From assembly GCF_032854445.1 (NCBI RefSeq), contig NC_088298.1, forward strand, positions 4,710,160 through 4,774,159: a stretch of DNA of 64,000 bases, written 5' to 3'. Shown here piece after piece: positions 12,319 to 25,707 of the stretch. Positions within the stretch are counted from its first letter, which is position 1, and each line of letters starts with the position of its first letter. Origin of the DNA: Liolophura sinensis (taxonomy: Eukaryota > Mollusca > Polyplacophora > Chitonida > Chitonidae). Position numbers and translations under genes: made by a program. The notes under the pieces are model-generated. The model did not search any database, was not told the DNA's origin, and saw only the letters and a program-made list of their open reading frames with translations.

Positions 12319-13009
12319 CAGAGCTCCCCACACACAACACTACATCATGTCTAACTGTACAATCATTGATTCAGAGCTCCCCACGCACAACACTACATCA
12401 TGTCTAACTGTACAATCATTGATTCAGAGCTCCCCACGCACAACACTACATCATGTCTAACTGTATAACCATTGATTCAGAGCTCCCCACGCACAACACT
12501 ACATCATGTCTAACTGTATAACCATTGATTCAGAGCTCCCCACGCACAACACTACATCATGTCTAACTGTACAATCATTGATTCAGAGCTCCCCACGCAC
12601 AACACTACATCATGTCTAACTGTATAATCATTGATTCAGAGCTCCCCACGCACAACACTACATCATGTCTAACTGTATAATCATTGATTCAGAGCTCCCC
12701 ACGCACAACACTACATCATGTCTAACTGTATAATCATTGATTCAGAGCTCCCCACGCACAACACTACGTCATGTCTAACTGTATAATCATTGATTCAGAG
12801 CTCCCCACGCACAACACTACATCATGTCTAACTGTATAATCATTGATTCAGAGCTCCCCACGCACAACACTACATCATGTCTAAGGGTATAATCATTGAT
12901 TCAGAGCTCCCCACGCACAACACTACATCATGTCTAACTGTATAATCATTGATTCAGAGCTCCCCACGCACAACACTACATCATGTCTAACTGTATAATC
13001 ATTGATTCA
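12319..13009. repeat. 53-bp minisatellite, 13 units
   Basis: Thirteen copies of a 53-bp unit (cagagctccccacgcacaac ... catgtctaactgta ... aatcattgatt). Copies are almost identical, with a few private changes (tacgtcatg, ctaagggta). Recent amplification is inferred from this uniformity. Confidence 0.97.
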
Positions 13010-14116
13010 ACATCTTTAAATGTGTTCTTGTAAACTAATTACTGAGGAGATGTTAGGCCATAATCTGTCATTCATTCATTCTATTCCATATGAACATTAG
13101 CTAGGGCATCCTTAAACTTGTACTAACATGTACATATGTAAGTTAACAATAAAGAATAAACATAAACACATGTAATCCTCAGATGTAGATGTTTGCACCA
13201 TATTACATTGCTGCGAAACCAGAGGAAAAACTCTAATGGTGTAAAGGTTTTATTTTCGTCAGTTTTTACCACAATCAAAATAAATTCATTATTAATTCCC
13301 TCTGATTGGCTTTGCAGGAATTCAACAGAATTTAGTCCAAATCTATAACACCGAACACTTGCTCCAAGTAAAGTTTCCATGTTCTAGGATTATCTTAAGA
13401 TATTTTTAACAATGATCTGAAACAATGTACATTTTATTAATTTAAATGTGACTGTTTTTACAGGAACCTCAGCAGATTCCTGTATTTTTGAATTACGAGA
13501 GTCGTAACAAGAATCTGACTCCGGACTTCCCGTCAAGGTTATTACCCTGTAGAACTCACTACCATTTCTATGTACTTAAAATCAATAATTAATATACAAT
13601 CAAAATCCCCTCCAATCCACAAGCCTAAATAACCAATTACTTCAAACAGCATTAGATGTTCTTGACCTTATTTTAGTATAAACCACTCCAAAATGCTGAT
13701 CCGCTGAACACCAACTTCAATGGGTGACTCGAGGACGAGCCAAATGACAGTAGAACACATCGTTTTGTTATTTAAAAGTAAAGGTGAAATGTCAGGATTT
13801 CCTTCACTGATAAAAGTGATATCTCAATGGCTGGAGTTAGATATCACTTTTGTTATTACACACCGTGATGCCTATGACGTCACACAGAAACATCTCCTTT
13901 TATGACGTTCCAATCTGAGCTAAGCAGAATGACGCCATAATACAAGTTCAGTCAACTTTAACATTTCTTACATCATACAACATCATACAACATCATACAA
14001 CATGTCATGTGTGACGTCTAGCTATATACACAAGCCTCTGAAGGCCTACAGCCTAAAAAAATTGCTGAAACTTGTTCCAATACACAAAATCACGATGTTG
14101 TCAAAATATAAATAAT
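13010..14116. other. No gene; one small hairpin
   Basis: AT-rich sequence without convincing coding signal. At 13812-13824 and 13839-13851 lies a perfect 13-bp inverted repeat (aaaagtgatatct / agatatcactttt) with a 14-nt loop, possibly the core of a small fold-back element. A short 10-bp repeat (catacaacat) occurs near 13975-14002. Confidence 0.5.
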
Positions 14117-14275
14117 AAATAGAATATATTGCACAGTGAAGGTTGAATATCATAAATATTTTTCAAGTGAGAGGTGAAAATGATAACCCACAAGATGCGA
14201 AGGTTATGATTTTCACCTCTCACTAAATACATGTATTTATGACATTCAACCTTCACCGTGCAATATCCTCTATTT
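14117..14275. mobile_element. Fold-back element (long hairpin, MITE-like)
   Basis: Two arms of about 72 bp, 14117-14188 and 14202-14275, are near-perfect reverse complements (gcacagtgaaggttgaat against attcaaccttcaccgtgc; gtgagaggtgaaaat against attttcacctctcac) around a loop of about 13 nt (acaagatgcgaa). Arms this long and even are typical of small non-autonomous DNA transposons; an RNA hairpin is also possible. There is no coding content. Confidence 0.85.
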
Positions 14276-14504
14276 CTTCTGTGATCTTGCAGTGCGTGTG
14301 TACTTCATGTATGTTTTTTGAGCACACACACACGAATAATTATGATGTAATACAGGAAAGAACAAACGAGTTCACAGCTTTGGACCGTCTTGATACAGAT
14401 GGGAAGAGACTTCCCCATTGGACTCGGTCAACATGTACAGACATGTACAAATACTAACTTCACACAATAAAGTTGTACCAGTACAAAAAACAACAAAAAC
14501 TGTT

Positions 14505-14645
14505 TATTTATTTTTTATTTATTTATTTATTGAATTCTCTAACACCATACTCTGGAAATGCTCACTTACATGCCATGGCGGCAATCAGTATTATATGTGG
14601 ACGAAACCAGAGTGCCCCGCAAAACAAACAATCAAATAAATCAGT
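14505..14645 (-). mobile_element. SINE family 1, diverged fragment
   Basis: A (ttta)n tail, then 'caccatactctggaaatgctcactta' and 'ggcggcaatcagtattat'. Poorly conserved and without the tRNA head. Confidence 0.55.
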
Positions 14646-14705
14646 CAAATAAATATTCAGGTACTATGATTTATATGTACAATACCACTGCAAAAATTTA
14701 TTAAT

Positions 14706-14830
14706 TATTTATTTATTTATTTGATTGTGGTGTTTTATGCCGTACTGAAGACTATTTCACTTATACGATGGTGGCCAGCATTATGGTGGGAAGAAACCAG
14801 GAGAAATACATGTAACCCATGACCATCAGC
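14706..14830 (-). mobile_element. SINE family 1, 5'-truncated
   Basis: A (ttta)n tail, 'gtgttttatgccgtactgaag', 'cggtggccagcattatggtg' type body, then lost after 'acccatgaccatcag'. Confidence 0.75.
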
Positions 14831-14919
14831 CTCATTATAAAGAGCTAATCAAATTAATACCTGCAAGGCTACTTACCTGAGAATTGCTAGGTAGACAATG
14901 AAGTTTATACATGTACAGC

Positions 14920-15065
14920 TACAGTGGCCACCGTTATGGTGGGAGGAAACCCGGCAGAGCCCAGGGGAAACCATGACCACCCGCAGCTTGTTGGCAGACC
15001 CTCTCAATGTACCAGTACACTGTAGGTAGGATGCTCCTGACTCGCTGTGCCACACATCTGATATA
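14920..15065 (-). mobile_element. SINE family 1, internal fragment
   Basis: Body blocks only ('gttatggtgggaggaaaccc', 'cagcttgttggcagaccct'). Neither tail nor head is intact. It may be the remainder of the copy just to its left, split by a 70-bp insertion. Confidence 0.6.
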
Positions 15066-15175
15066 ACACATACCACCATGATGACATGGACTTGGGGATT
15101 TTTACAATGATGTGCATGTATAATGATTTGTCTCATATCAACAGGAAGTTCAAATGATCATGGCAATTAAATGTC

Positions 15176-15615
15176 AATTAAAGAGCAAACAATAATCCAA
15201 TTACCTGACATGACTTTAGCACAGTTTAGCAAAGGCTCCAATATTATAAAGTTAAATTAAAGGTTCAGTTTGAAGAGCAAACGGTATGCAAATTACTGAG
15301 GATTTCTGGCATGACCTTGACACACTTTGGTCAAGGTTACAAAGTATGCGTATACATTATACACATGTATACTATAATATAGTTAATTTAAAGTTTCAGT
15401 TTGAAGAGCAATCAATATGCAAATTACTCACGACTTCTGGCATGACCTTGACATAGTTTAGTCAAGGTTACAAAGTACATGTGTGTATGTGTATACATTA
15501 TAATCATGTATACTATTACAAAGGCTTTAACACTATCAGTTAAATTAATGATTCAGTTTGAAGAGCAAACAACATGCAAATTACCCATAATTTCTGGCAT
15601 GACCTTGACACAGTC
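15176..15615. repeat. Tandem repeat of about 125-bp units, about 3.5 copies, diverged
   Basis: Blocks 'gtttgaagagcaaac', 'atgcaaattact', 'tctggcatgaccttgacac' and 'ggtcaaggttacaaagta' recur in the same order four times with clear divergence and length change. Older than the neighbouring minisatellites. Confidence 0.8.
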
Positions 15616-15618
15616 TGG

Positions 15619-16350
15619 TCACCAGTATACCCCTGCTAACCCACACAACAGTATACCCCTGTTAAACCACACGCCAGTATACCCCCATTAAACCACACAC
15701 CAGTATACCCTGTTAAACCACACACCAGTATACCCCTGTTAAACCACACACCAGTATGCCCCTGTGAAACCACACACCAGAATGCCCCTGTTAAACCACA
15801 CACCAGTATGTCCCTGTTAAACCACACATCAGTATGTCCCTGTGAAACCACACACCAGTATGCCCCTGTGAAACCACACACCAGTATATCCCTGTTAAAC
15901 TACACACCAGTATGCCCCTGTGAAACCACACACCAGGATGCCCCTCTTAAACGACACACCAGTATGCCCCTGTAAAACCACACACCAGTACGCCTCTGTG
16001 AAACCACACACCAGTATGTCTCTGCTAAACCACACACCAGTATGCCCCTGCTAAACCACACACCAGTATACCCCTGTTAAACCACACACCAGTATATCCC
16101 CATTAAACCACACACCAGTATGCCCCTGTGAAACCACACACCAGGATGCCCCTGTTAAACCACACACCAGTATGCCCCTGTGAAACCACACACCAGTATG
16201 CCTCTGTGAAACCACACACCAGTATGCCTCTGTTAAACCACACACCAGTATGTCCCTGTGAAACCACACACCAGTATGTCCCTGTGAAACCACACACCAG
16301 TATGCCCCTGTGAAACCACACACCAGTATGCCTCTGTTAAACCCCACACC
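15619..16350. repeat. 26-bp minisatellite, about 28 units
   Basis: Unit aaccacacaccagtatgccc plus ctgtta, with gtga/ttaa and ata/atg variants. As 26 is not a multiple of 3, reading cycles through three frames every 78 bp, which produces the Cys/Trp-rich minus-strand open frames. These are not taken as genes. Confidence 0.95.
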
Positions 16351-17085
16351 AGAACATATACAACTATCCCTTTATGAACTAATACTAGTATGCCATGAGG
16401 TAGCAGCTAAAATAACACCCTGCCACAAACAGGGGTAGCTCAAATGCTGTCATTCATGTACTAAACTCTACACAATCAGAATCATTATAATTTTGACCTG
16501 TAGACGAATTCACCTGTACACAGGGCTCAGTTAGATTTCAACAATTTCTCATCAAGCAAAGGATACTTTAAACGCTTCCTTTGCCCTAATATGCACATTA
16601 TTAATTTAACATGGTTAATGAAATTATTAAACAGAATTCCATCACTTTCAAAAATACTTACTAGCCATCACCTACAGGTATATACTATATATGTATGCCA
16701 AATGATGAGAGAAAAAGTCTAGATATGCAGATGCGAACAAACTGAAACACATTGACAAGGAAGGTCAACAAAATTATGTCCTCATCCCAGTTCTATGAAG
16801 AACATAAATAGATATGTGTACATAAAACGATTACTGGCGTCAGTTACAGGAAACTGCCTTTCACCATGTTCAGTTAAACTGTTAAGTTATGTACATGTAG
16901 TCAATACATGTAAATCAAAGGGAAGTTTTACCTCGTTTCTTAAAGCCTTTAATACCCAACAATTACATACAGTATGACCCGTGAATATTATAAAACGTAG
17001 GCAGACATAAAATGCTGCAAGCAAATCAGTTCTTTTAAACAGGGAAGTTTCTGTTACAAAAAAAATTTGGAAGAGTATATTTTTT
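16351..17085. other. No gene recognised
   Basis: AT-rich sequence with only short chance frames and no repeat of note. Confidence 0.5.
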
Positions 17086-17175
17086 TATTTATCTATTTAT
17101 TTGATTGGTGTTTTACAGCGTACTGAACAAAATTTAACTTCCACAACGGCAGCCAGCATTACGGTGGGAGGGGTA
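17086..17175 (-). mobile_element. SINE family 1, tail fragment
   Basis: 'ttgattggtgttttacagcg', 'acggcagccagcattacggt', ended abruptly at 'gggagggg'. Confidence 0.7.
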
Positions 17176-17740
17176 TAAGTATGAGGCTGACCCATGCTAA
17201 TTTAGCAGGACATTAAAACTTGGGTCAGTTTTATTATATTTTACACCTGACTCTAACTGATTGGTTTAAAATTAAACCTATATTTATCATTGAATGTAAT
17301 CGACACTGCAAGGATCAAGTATAATCCCTAGTCACATGATCTGAGATAATCCTGTTTACAGATTAAGAGGATTAACTCAGACGGCCATACTATATCACAA
17401 GCATCTCAAACATTTAATATTCGTGATTTTTACCTTTTATCACAATAATCACCTACCTGATCGCCAATGGCCTTCACCTGAAGTCAGTTGGAAATCCCTT
17501 GTACAGTTTCTGCTATTGACAGAATTCACCCTGAGAGAGTGTAAACACAAGCACCATATGTGTATATGTGGACACAGGGGTATAAATGTATACAACACCC
17601 TTGTCCCTCTGTTCAGCCTTATAACTTGCCCTGGCAAACCAGGAAGTATACTTACATGTAATATACATAAAACTTTGGGTGTCTGTAAGTCCTGTTGTCA
17701 ACTTGACATGATAACTTCTGTCTCTCCATGTAGGTATAAG

Positions 17741-20700
17741 GGTAGGTGGGCAACGTTCTGTCACAGACATGGGTACTAGGGTAGGTGGCTACGTTCTGTC
17801 ACAGACATGGGCATTGGGGTAGGTGGGCAACGTTCTGTCACAGACACGGGTACCAGGATAGGTGGGCAACATTCTGTCACAGACATGGGTACTAGGGTAG
17901 GTGGCTACGTTCTGTCACAGACACGGGCATTGGGGTAGGTGGGCAACGTTCTGTCACAGACACGGGTACTTGAGTAGGTGGCTACGTTCTGTCACAGACA
18001 CGGGCATTGGGGTAGGTGGGCAACATTCTGTCACAGACATGGGTACTTGAGTAGGTGGCTACGTTCTGTCACAGACACGGGCATTGGGGTAGGTGGGCAA
18101 CGTTCTGTCACAGACACGGGTACCAGGATAGGTGGGCAACATTCTGTCACAGACATGGGTACTAGGGTAGGTGGCTACGTTCTGTCACAGACACGGGCAT
18201 TGGGGTAGGTGGGCAACGTTCTGTCACAGACACGGGCATTGGGGCAGGTGGGTCAATGTTCTGTCACAGACACGGCCATTGGGGTAGGTGGCCAATGGTG
18301 TGTCACAGACACGGGCATTGGGGCAGGTGGGTCAATGTTCTGTCACAGACACAAGTACTGAGGTAGGTGGGTCAATGTTCTGTCACAAACACAGGTACTT
18401 GGTTGGGTGGGTCAATGTTCTGTCACAGCCACAGGTACTGGGGTAGGTGGGTCAATGTCCTGTCACAGCCACAAGTATTGGGGTAGGTGGGTCAATGTCC
18501 TGTCACAGCCACAGGTAGGTGGGTCAATGTTCTGTCACAGACACAAGCATTGGGGCAGGTGGGTCAATGGTCTGTCAAAGACACAGGTTCTGGGGTAGGT
18601 GGGTCAATGTCGTGTCACAGACACAGGTACTAAGGTAGGTGGGTCAATGTCCTGTCACAGACATAGGTACTGGGGTAGGTGGGTCAATGTTCTGTCACAG
18701 ACACAGGTAGGTGGGTCAATGTTCTGTCACGGACACAGGTACTGAGGTAGGTGGGTGAATGGTCTGTCACAGACACAAGCATTGGGACAGGTGGCATTGG
18801 GGTAGGTGGGTCAATGTTCTGTCACAGACACAGGTACTGGGGCAGGTGGGTCAATGTTCTGTCACAAACACGGGCATTGGGGTAAGTGGGTCAATGTTCT
18901 GTCACAGACACAGGTACTGGGGTAGGTGGGTCAATGTTCTGTCACAGCCACAAGTATTGGGGTAGGTGGGTCAATGTCCTGTCACAGCCACAGGTAGGTG
19001 GGTCAATGTTCTGTCACAGACACAAGCATTGGGGCAGGTGGGTCAATGGTCTGTCAAAGACACAGGTACTGGGGTAGGTGGGTCAATGTTCTGTCACAGA
19101 CACAGGTACTGGGGCAGGTGGGTCAATGTTCTGTCACAAACACGGGCATTGGGGTAAGTGGGTCAATGTTCTGTCACAGACACAGGTACTGGGGTAGGTG
19201 GGTCAATGTTCTGTCACAGACACAGGTACTGGGCTAGGTGGGTCAATGTTCTGTCACAGACACAGGTAATGGGGTAGGTGGGTCAATGTTCTGTCACAGA
19301 CACAGATACTGGGGTAGGTGGGCAACATTCTGTGACAGACACAGGTACTGGGGCAGGTGGGTCAATGTTCTGTCACAGACACAGGTAATGGGGTAGGTGG
19401 GTCAATGTTCTGTCACAGACACAGGTACTGGGGTAGGTGGGCAACATTCTGTGACAGACACAGATACTGGGGAAGGTGAGTCAAAGGTCTGTGACAGACA
19501 CAGGTACTGGGGTAGGTGGGTCAATGTTCTGTCACAGACACGGGTACAGGGGTAGGTGGGTCAATGTTCTGTCACAGACACAGGTACTGGTGCAGGTGGG
19601 TCAATGTTCTGTCACAGACACAGATACTGGGGCAGGTGGGTCAATGTTCTGTCACAGACATGGGCATTGGGGTAGGTGGGTCAATGTTCTGTCACAGGCA
19701 CAGGCACTGGGGCAGGAGGGTGAATGGTCTGTCACAGACACAAGCATTGGGGCAGGTGGGTCAATGGTTTGTCAAAGACACAGGTACTGGGGTAGGTGGG
19801 TCAATGTTCTGTCACAGACACAGGTAGAGGGGTAGGTGGGTCAATGGTCTGTCACAGACACAAGCATTGGGGCAGGTGGGTCAATGGTCTGTCAAAGACA
19901 CAAGCATTGGGGCAGGTGGGTCAATGGTCTGTCAAAGACACAGGAACAGGGGTAGGTGGGTCAATGGTCTGTCACAGACACAAGCATTGGGGCAGGTGGG
20001 TCAATGGTCTGTCAAAGACACAGGTACTGGGGTAGGCGGGTCAATGGTCTGCCACAGACACAAGCATTGGGGCAGGTGGGTCAATGGTCTGTCAAAGGCA
20101 CGGATACTTGGGTAGGCGGGTCAATGTTCTGTCACAGACACAGGTATTGGGGTAGGTGGGTCAATGTTCTGTCACAGACACAAGCATTGGGGCAGGTGGG
20201 TCAATGGTCTGTCACAGACACAAGCATTGGGACAGGTGGGTCAATGGCCTGTCAAAGACACAGGTACTGGGGTAGGTGGGCCAATGTTCTGTCACAGACA
20301 CAAACATTGGGGCAGGTGGGTCAATGGTCTGTCACAGACACAAGCATAGGGGCAGGTGGGTCAATGGTCTGTCACAGACACAAGCATAGGGGCAGGTGGG
20401 TCAATGGTCTGTCAAAGACACAGGTAATGGGGTAGGTGGGTCAATGTTCAATCACAGACACAAGCATTGGGGCAGGTGGGTCAATGGTCTGTCACAGACA
20501 CAGGTACTTGGGTGGGTGGGTGGGTCAATGTTCTGTCACAGCCACAGGTACTGGCGTAGGTGGGTCAATGTCCTGTCACAGACACAGGTATTGGGGTAGA
20601 TGGGTCAATGTTCTGTCACAGACACAAGCATTGGGGCAGGTGGGTCAATGGTCTGTCACAGACACAAGCATTGGGGCAGGTGGGTCAATGGCCTGTCAAA

Positions 20701-20924
20701 GACACAGTTACTGGGGTAGGTGGGTCAATGGTCTGTCACAGACACAAACATTGGGGCAGGTGGGTCAATGGTCTGTCACAGACACAAGCATAGGGGCAGG
20801 TGGGTCAATGGTCTGTCAAAAACACAGGTACTGGGGTAGGTGGGTCAATGTTCAATCACAGACACAAGCATCGGGGCAGGTGGGTCAATGGTCTGTCACA
20901 GACACAGGTATTGGGGTAGGTGGT
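17741..20924. repeat. 40-bp minisatellite, about 80 units (3.2 kb)
   Basis: Unit ggggtaggtgggtcaatgtt plus ctgtcacagacacaggtact. The left 500 bp is a sub-family (gggcaacgttctg alternating with ggctacgttctg). The middle is mostly 'acaggtactggggtagg'. The right third alternates 'acaagcattggggcagg' with 'tctgtcaaagacacagg'. A block near 18472 recurs near 18951, about 12 units later. Open frames in this stretch (up to 163 codons) are by-products. Confidence 0.97.
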
Positions 20925-20927
20925 TAG

Positions 20928-21060
20928 GTACAACGTACGGCTGGGGAGGAAGCCAGCACAATCGAGCTAGGTCTGAACTCACAGCGACCACATTGGTTAG
21001 AGGCTTCTGGGTGACTGTGTAACGCTGGCATGTTTAACATCTCAGCTACGGAGGCACCTC
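20928..21060 (-). mobile_element. SINE family 1, head-containing fragment
   Basis: Directly follows the 40-bp array: 'acgtacggctggggaggaag', 'gaactcacagcgaccacatt', 'ggaggca' as the tRNA-like head. The tail half is missing, possibly displaced by the array. Confidence 0.75.
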
Positions 21061-21999
21061 ATAGAATTTGAATACCAGGTACATGTACATACCTCAGAAT
21101 GATGTATAGTGTTTGCCCAACGTCTTTGATTGCTATAAAGATGGCATCCTTCTTCCAAAACCAATGCACCTTAACTTTTTCAACAATGCTCACGCAACAG
21201 GGTACAGACACTAACTTCTTGTATATATTATATTATAGTGCATAATCAATAACAACACTGCAGATAGACTCGCTGTGCAAAATACAGGAAAGTCCAATGG
21301 TAATTAATAAATCAGTCTGCATTCACGGAAGTACATGTACAATGTACATGAATATGTGCATATCTTAAAAGGCAGAATTAGTGCTCTCATTACTAACTGT
21401 AGACCTACATGTATATATGGTGCAATGAGAACATCTGTGTGTAGTATCTGCGTGCTCATGACAAAGAGCTGACACAGGCGTTGGCGTCCTGTATGGCGTC
21501 CACATAATGATACATGCATAAAAAAACAAAAGGTTACACTCTCTATAAAATGTGGATTTAGAGTTCACTGTGCATTATTATACACATTTCATTTCACTTC
21601 ATGGATGGTTAACACATATTACATCCCAGAAACAGAATTACAATGTACATGTACATGAATTTTTGTTGCTGCCTCACTAAAATATTAGCAGCAGGCATCA
21701 GAAATGATCCACCGACAAACCATGCATTACAGACACATGTAAGGCCAATGGCTGAACCTGAGCCTTTGCTTTCTTGAGTGAATTAGTTTTAAATTACATG
21801 TGCACAGCTGCATTTTTACTGAAAACAAACATGCAATCTACATATTCTTTGTACGTACCATACTATGATTTGCATCACAAGTGTCAAGCTATATGTGTAC
21901 TCAATAAGGCTGATAATAAAAATCGAGCCCAAAAAAAATTGAGTATAAAAATTTATGTCTACAGTGTATTTATCATTTATGTGCCAATAGTCATTATAT
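21061..21999. other. No gene recognised
   Basis: AT-rich, with several acatgtacatgt runs. Open frames are short and overlap on opposite strands. Confidence 0.5.
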
Positions 22000-22095
22000 T
22001 TGTTTGATTGTAGTTTGACGTCATACTCAAGAATACATGCACAGGTATTTCACTTTTACAACGGCGTCTTGGGAGAAACCCATGACCATCTGTTA
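22000..22095 (-). mobile_element. SINE family 1, tail fragment
   Basis: 'ttgattgtagtttgacgtca', 'tcaagaata', 'tttcacttttacaacggcg', 'gagaaacccatgaccatctg'. Diverged and head-less. Confidence 0.6.
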
Positions 22096-22861
22096 TACAC
22101 AACGATGTATAAACCCCAGCATTCCCACATGTACCTGTACTGAACGTACATGTATGAAAGCTGAAGGCATCCATCATGTAGGATGTGCCTGCACATGTAC
22201 ACAATGACGACAATATAACCCTGCTAACTGATATCGGAATTTCCACATTTGGGAGATTCAGTAGGTGCCAATCTGTAAGGTAACACTCCTGGGAATCCCT
22301 CCTACCTGGTTATAATCATAACAGAAGATCAGGTGTTGCTTAATACCTGTAAGTGTCTAGTTCCAGGAATATATGTATTATATACATACACACACATTAT
22401 CCATCAGGCGATTGTGTTCTCTTAAAGAAATACCCCTGATTTATCCTTTTTCCCTGTGACATGCCTGCATCAATTTTTCAAGAAATTATAGGAAATAATA
22501 CTTTATTAAAGTGTGACTGGTGTTTACAATAGTATGAGGATGAAGAAGGTCACTGAATCCAGTTCAATTCTTGACGATGTATATGTATACAGCCCATATG
22601 TTTCAAATACATGTACTTGTGGTTTTGATGGTGTTGACAAGATCTTCCAGGCCTTTTCGTTTTTTTTTTTTAGGTTCACTTTCTCATAAATTTTTCTGAA
22701 CACATGTACATGTAGCCATTGTTATATGAATCCGGTACTCTAAATATAGCTCCAGCAGCCTACCATAAACCTAAACATCTCCTGAGACTATCAGGCAAGA
22801 ATAAAGGGCAATAACCACTATTTAAACTACAGTCCTGTGATGTTACCATAAAAATAAATAT

Positions 22862-23226
22862 GTGAGTGAGTGAGTGCTTGGGGTTTAACGTCGTACTCAA
22901 CAATTTTTCAGTCATATGACGACGAAGGAATCATTAGGGTGCATGTACGTGTAATGTGCCTTCTTGTTGCAGGACGGATTTCCACCGCTCTTTTATTTAG
23001 TGCTGCTTCACTGAGACGACTTACCGAAGGCAAGTGCGCCGGCCCGCCCGAGCCATTACACTGATACGGGTCAACCAGTCGTTGCACTATCCCCTTCATG
23101 CTGAACGCCAAGCGAAGAAGTTACAACTTCCTCTTTTAAAGTCTTACGTGTGACTCGATCAAGGATTGATCCTGGATCTACCGGTCCCGAAGCGGACGCT
23201 CTACCAACTGTGCTATCTGGGCCGGT
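22862..23226 (-). mobile_element. tRNA-derived SINE, family 2, full length
   Basis: Read on the minus strand it begins with a clear tRNA-like head: ccggcccagatagcacagtt, with A box TAGCACAGTTGG and 'agagcgtccgc', and B-box-like GGATCAATCC. It then runs through a body ('gaagttgtaacttcttcgc') to a tail ending in (cactcact)n at 22862. It is unrelated in sequence to family 1. A second, truncated copy is at 55112. Confidence 0.85.
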
Positions 23227-25707
23227 AGTAAATATGTGGTTTTCGTACTTCATGTGATCATTTCAAATGTGGCTTACATATTTTAACTGATCATTGCTTT
23301 TAGATGGTTTTTGAAAAGGGTTGCCTGTCTTAGATCTTGTCAACATCACATTAAAAACGATACAGATTCCTTATTCAAACACACTATGGCTGAAACACTG
23401 CCCATGTGGCGAAGCCAAATAAATCATTCACTCGGTCATTTCTGATCATGTCCATTTCTCACACTTTTCTTGCTCACCCATAACTATGTCTTACCTTGAA
23501 TTCTGCAGACAGGTACATAAAATGTTTAGGGCACTCTGACATTGTGCAGATAATCCTGATTTCTGAATCACAAGCTCTCTGCAGCACTTTCTCCACAAAG
23601 ACAGGTCACTACAAGTTTAATAACAAGATTTTGCTAAAGACAAGGCATCAAAAATCACCAAGGCTTAATCCTTAAAATTGGAGAAACATAAAAATTACAC
23701 ATAGGTAAATCTCAGATGAAAAGAACCTGAATAGTCAACTGTAAATATTGTGCTCAAATCTTTTTGTTTTTGGTGTTCATTCAAAATGAAAAAGACTTTT
23801 GAAAAGAATGTTTCTATGGTATGTGGAACAAACCTCTTAGTAAACACTGTCTCTGCATGATAATGTTCTAAATGAGAATGCAACACAGGTTCAATAAATA
23901 TAGTTGCGATCTTTTTTTCAGCTAACAAATGTGTGCAACTTGAAGTTTATCTCTTCAATATATTCATACAGTTATCATAATTCAGATTAAATGCATGTGT
24001 TTGATATAAATAACAAATTTATATTCCAATAAATAAAGTACATACGTATGACATCTTCATTTACAACATTATTATGCAACATTGATATATACCAAGAGGT
24101 AGTTACAAATACCCACCATACAGAAGTATTTTGAAATACCCTTTCCTCCTGATAGAGAACAGTAAAAAAATATATTTAAAGACTGTATTTACAACTAAGT
24201 TTTCACCCTCATTCACCAGAAAAAAATTTGCATTTTAGTTTAAAATATGTGAGATATGTCTTGCTGAACCTTTTACAGTTGAGCAGATGAGGAAAGTACA
24301 GCATCCAAAATTACTATCATTTCATAATTAAAAATCATGAGGTACACCACCATCTTCAGTTCACCCATGTTACCTTGGATTACCTTCATTTCAGTTTAAA
24401 ATTCAAAAAACTGAGACAAACATATAGAGTCCACCTAGACTGTATCTACATGTACCTTACTCAGTTTGAGTTACTGCAATGAGCACATACCTTAGTTGGC
24501 AGAGAAGACCATGCGCAGACAAAATGGTTGTGCACTTAAGGTATATGTAGCTAGGCAGATATTATATGTCACGACAGAGTTAGGTACTATTTATGTCTCT
24601 CTTCCTTCGTGTCTCTGAATTAACAGTAATGCAAACATGGCCTAATCCACCTACTGGTGCATAGGACAAGTGGGGTAGGTTGGTCTGGTGTCCACAGCAG
24701 CGGTACTGGCATAAACAGATTATGTAAAGAGATACCACAGTTAATATAAAACTAGGCTATGCAGAGCCCAGTGAATGTTTGAGGGACCTGGTATATGCTA
24801 CAATTCAGACCTGTACAATACACAGGCTTATACTTTGTGCATCTACAGTGTATACACACAGTTGAGTAAACATTGGTGTCATGCAAGAATAAAGCTAAAC
24901 AGGGGACCAGTCCATCTAAACCATACCAGGAAACTTCAGCAGAAGCTGACTGAAAGCTGTCTGCCTGTGGGTACAACAACGGATGTCGAGACTGAAAAAT
25001 GGCTCAGTGGAGTTCGTGAATTACCTCGGCTGAGAGAGATCCTTAAGTTTGCAAAAATTAAAACCAGCAGAATTAACATGCAGGCCTTGTCAATGTCGCA
25101 CTAAACCTAGATTAAGAGAGTGCCACATTTGCATTTATACAGAAAGCAAAAAGCACCTGGCAAGGTCACCCCAAGGTAGACATGTAAATACACCAATCTG
25201 ATACACAAGTCATAAAAAAGAAAGCCTCAGTTCAGTGAGGCGAATTTATAACACCGTTTGATCAAGTAATTGACAAGGTTTACCTCCAATGTCAAAAGAG
25301 CATCACATTTACAGGGGCATGAAATATGACCTTGTGTTATGAAGTGCATGTCAGTATTATTCAATGGGGAGGTGGCAGATTTTTTTAATCCCGAAAAGTG
25401 GTGCAAGTGTGCAACAGGACTTGGAGTCATTGTTCTGTCCAGAATGGATTGTAGTGTAACGTCTACAATGCTATGATGTATCAGTTCCTATTGTAACGTT
25501 GTATCGTATTTCATGCGTGATGAGTTGGAAAAACAGGTCCCCATTACCACTTAGCCTACCTATACCTTGCATGATGCCTTTGGCAAAAGGAAGAAAATAT
25601 GGTTCAGGCAAAATCAGACAAAAAAAAAAAACTTGTTGAGTGTACATAAGTTACACCTAAACTCTGTCATGTCTATTTAGATATGAAAAATGAATCCATG
25701 CAAGGCA
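23227..25707. other. No gene recognised (2.5 kb)
   Basis: AT-rich sequence with only short, mutually overlapping frames (such as minus 23695-23928 and plus 24775-25104), no splice-bounded open stretch and no tandem array. It may be intergenic or intronic. Confidence 0.5.

Noticed and set aside
17978-20927. Series of plus-strand frames of 60-163 codons
   Set aside because: All lie in the 40-bp minisatellite, repeat the same residues in shifting frames, and lack start or splice context.
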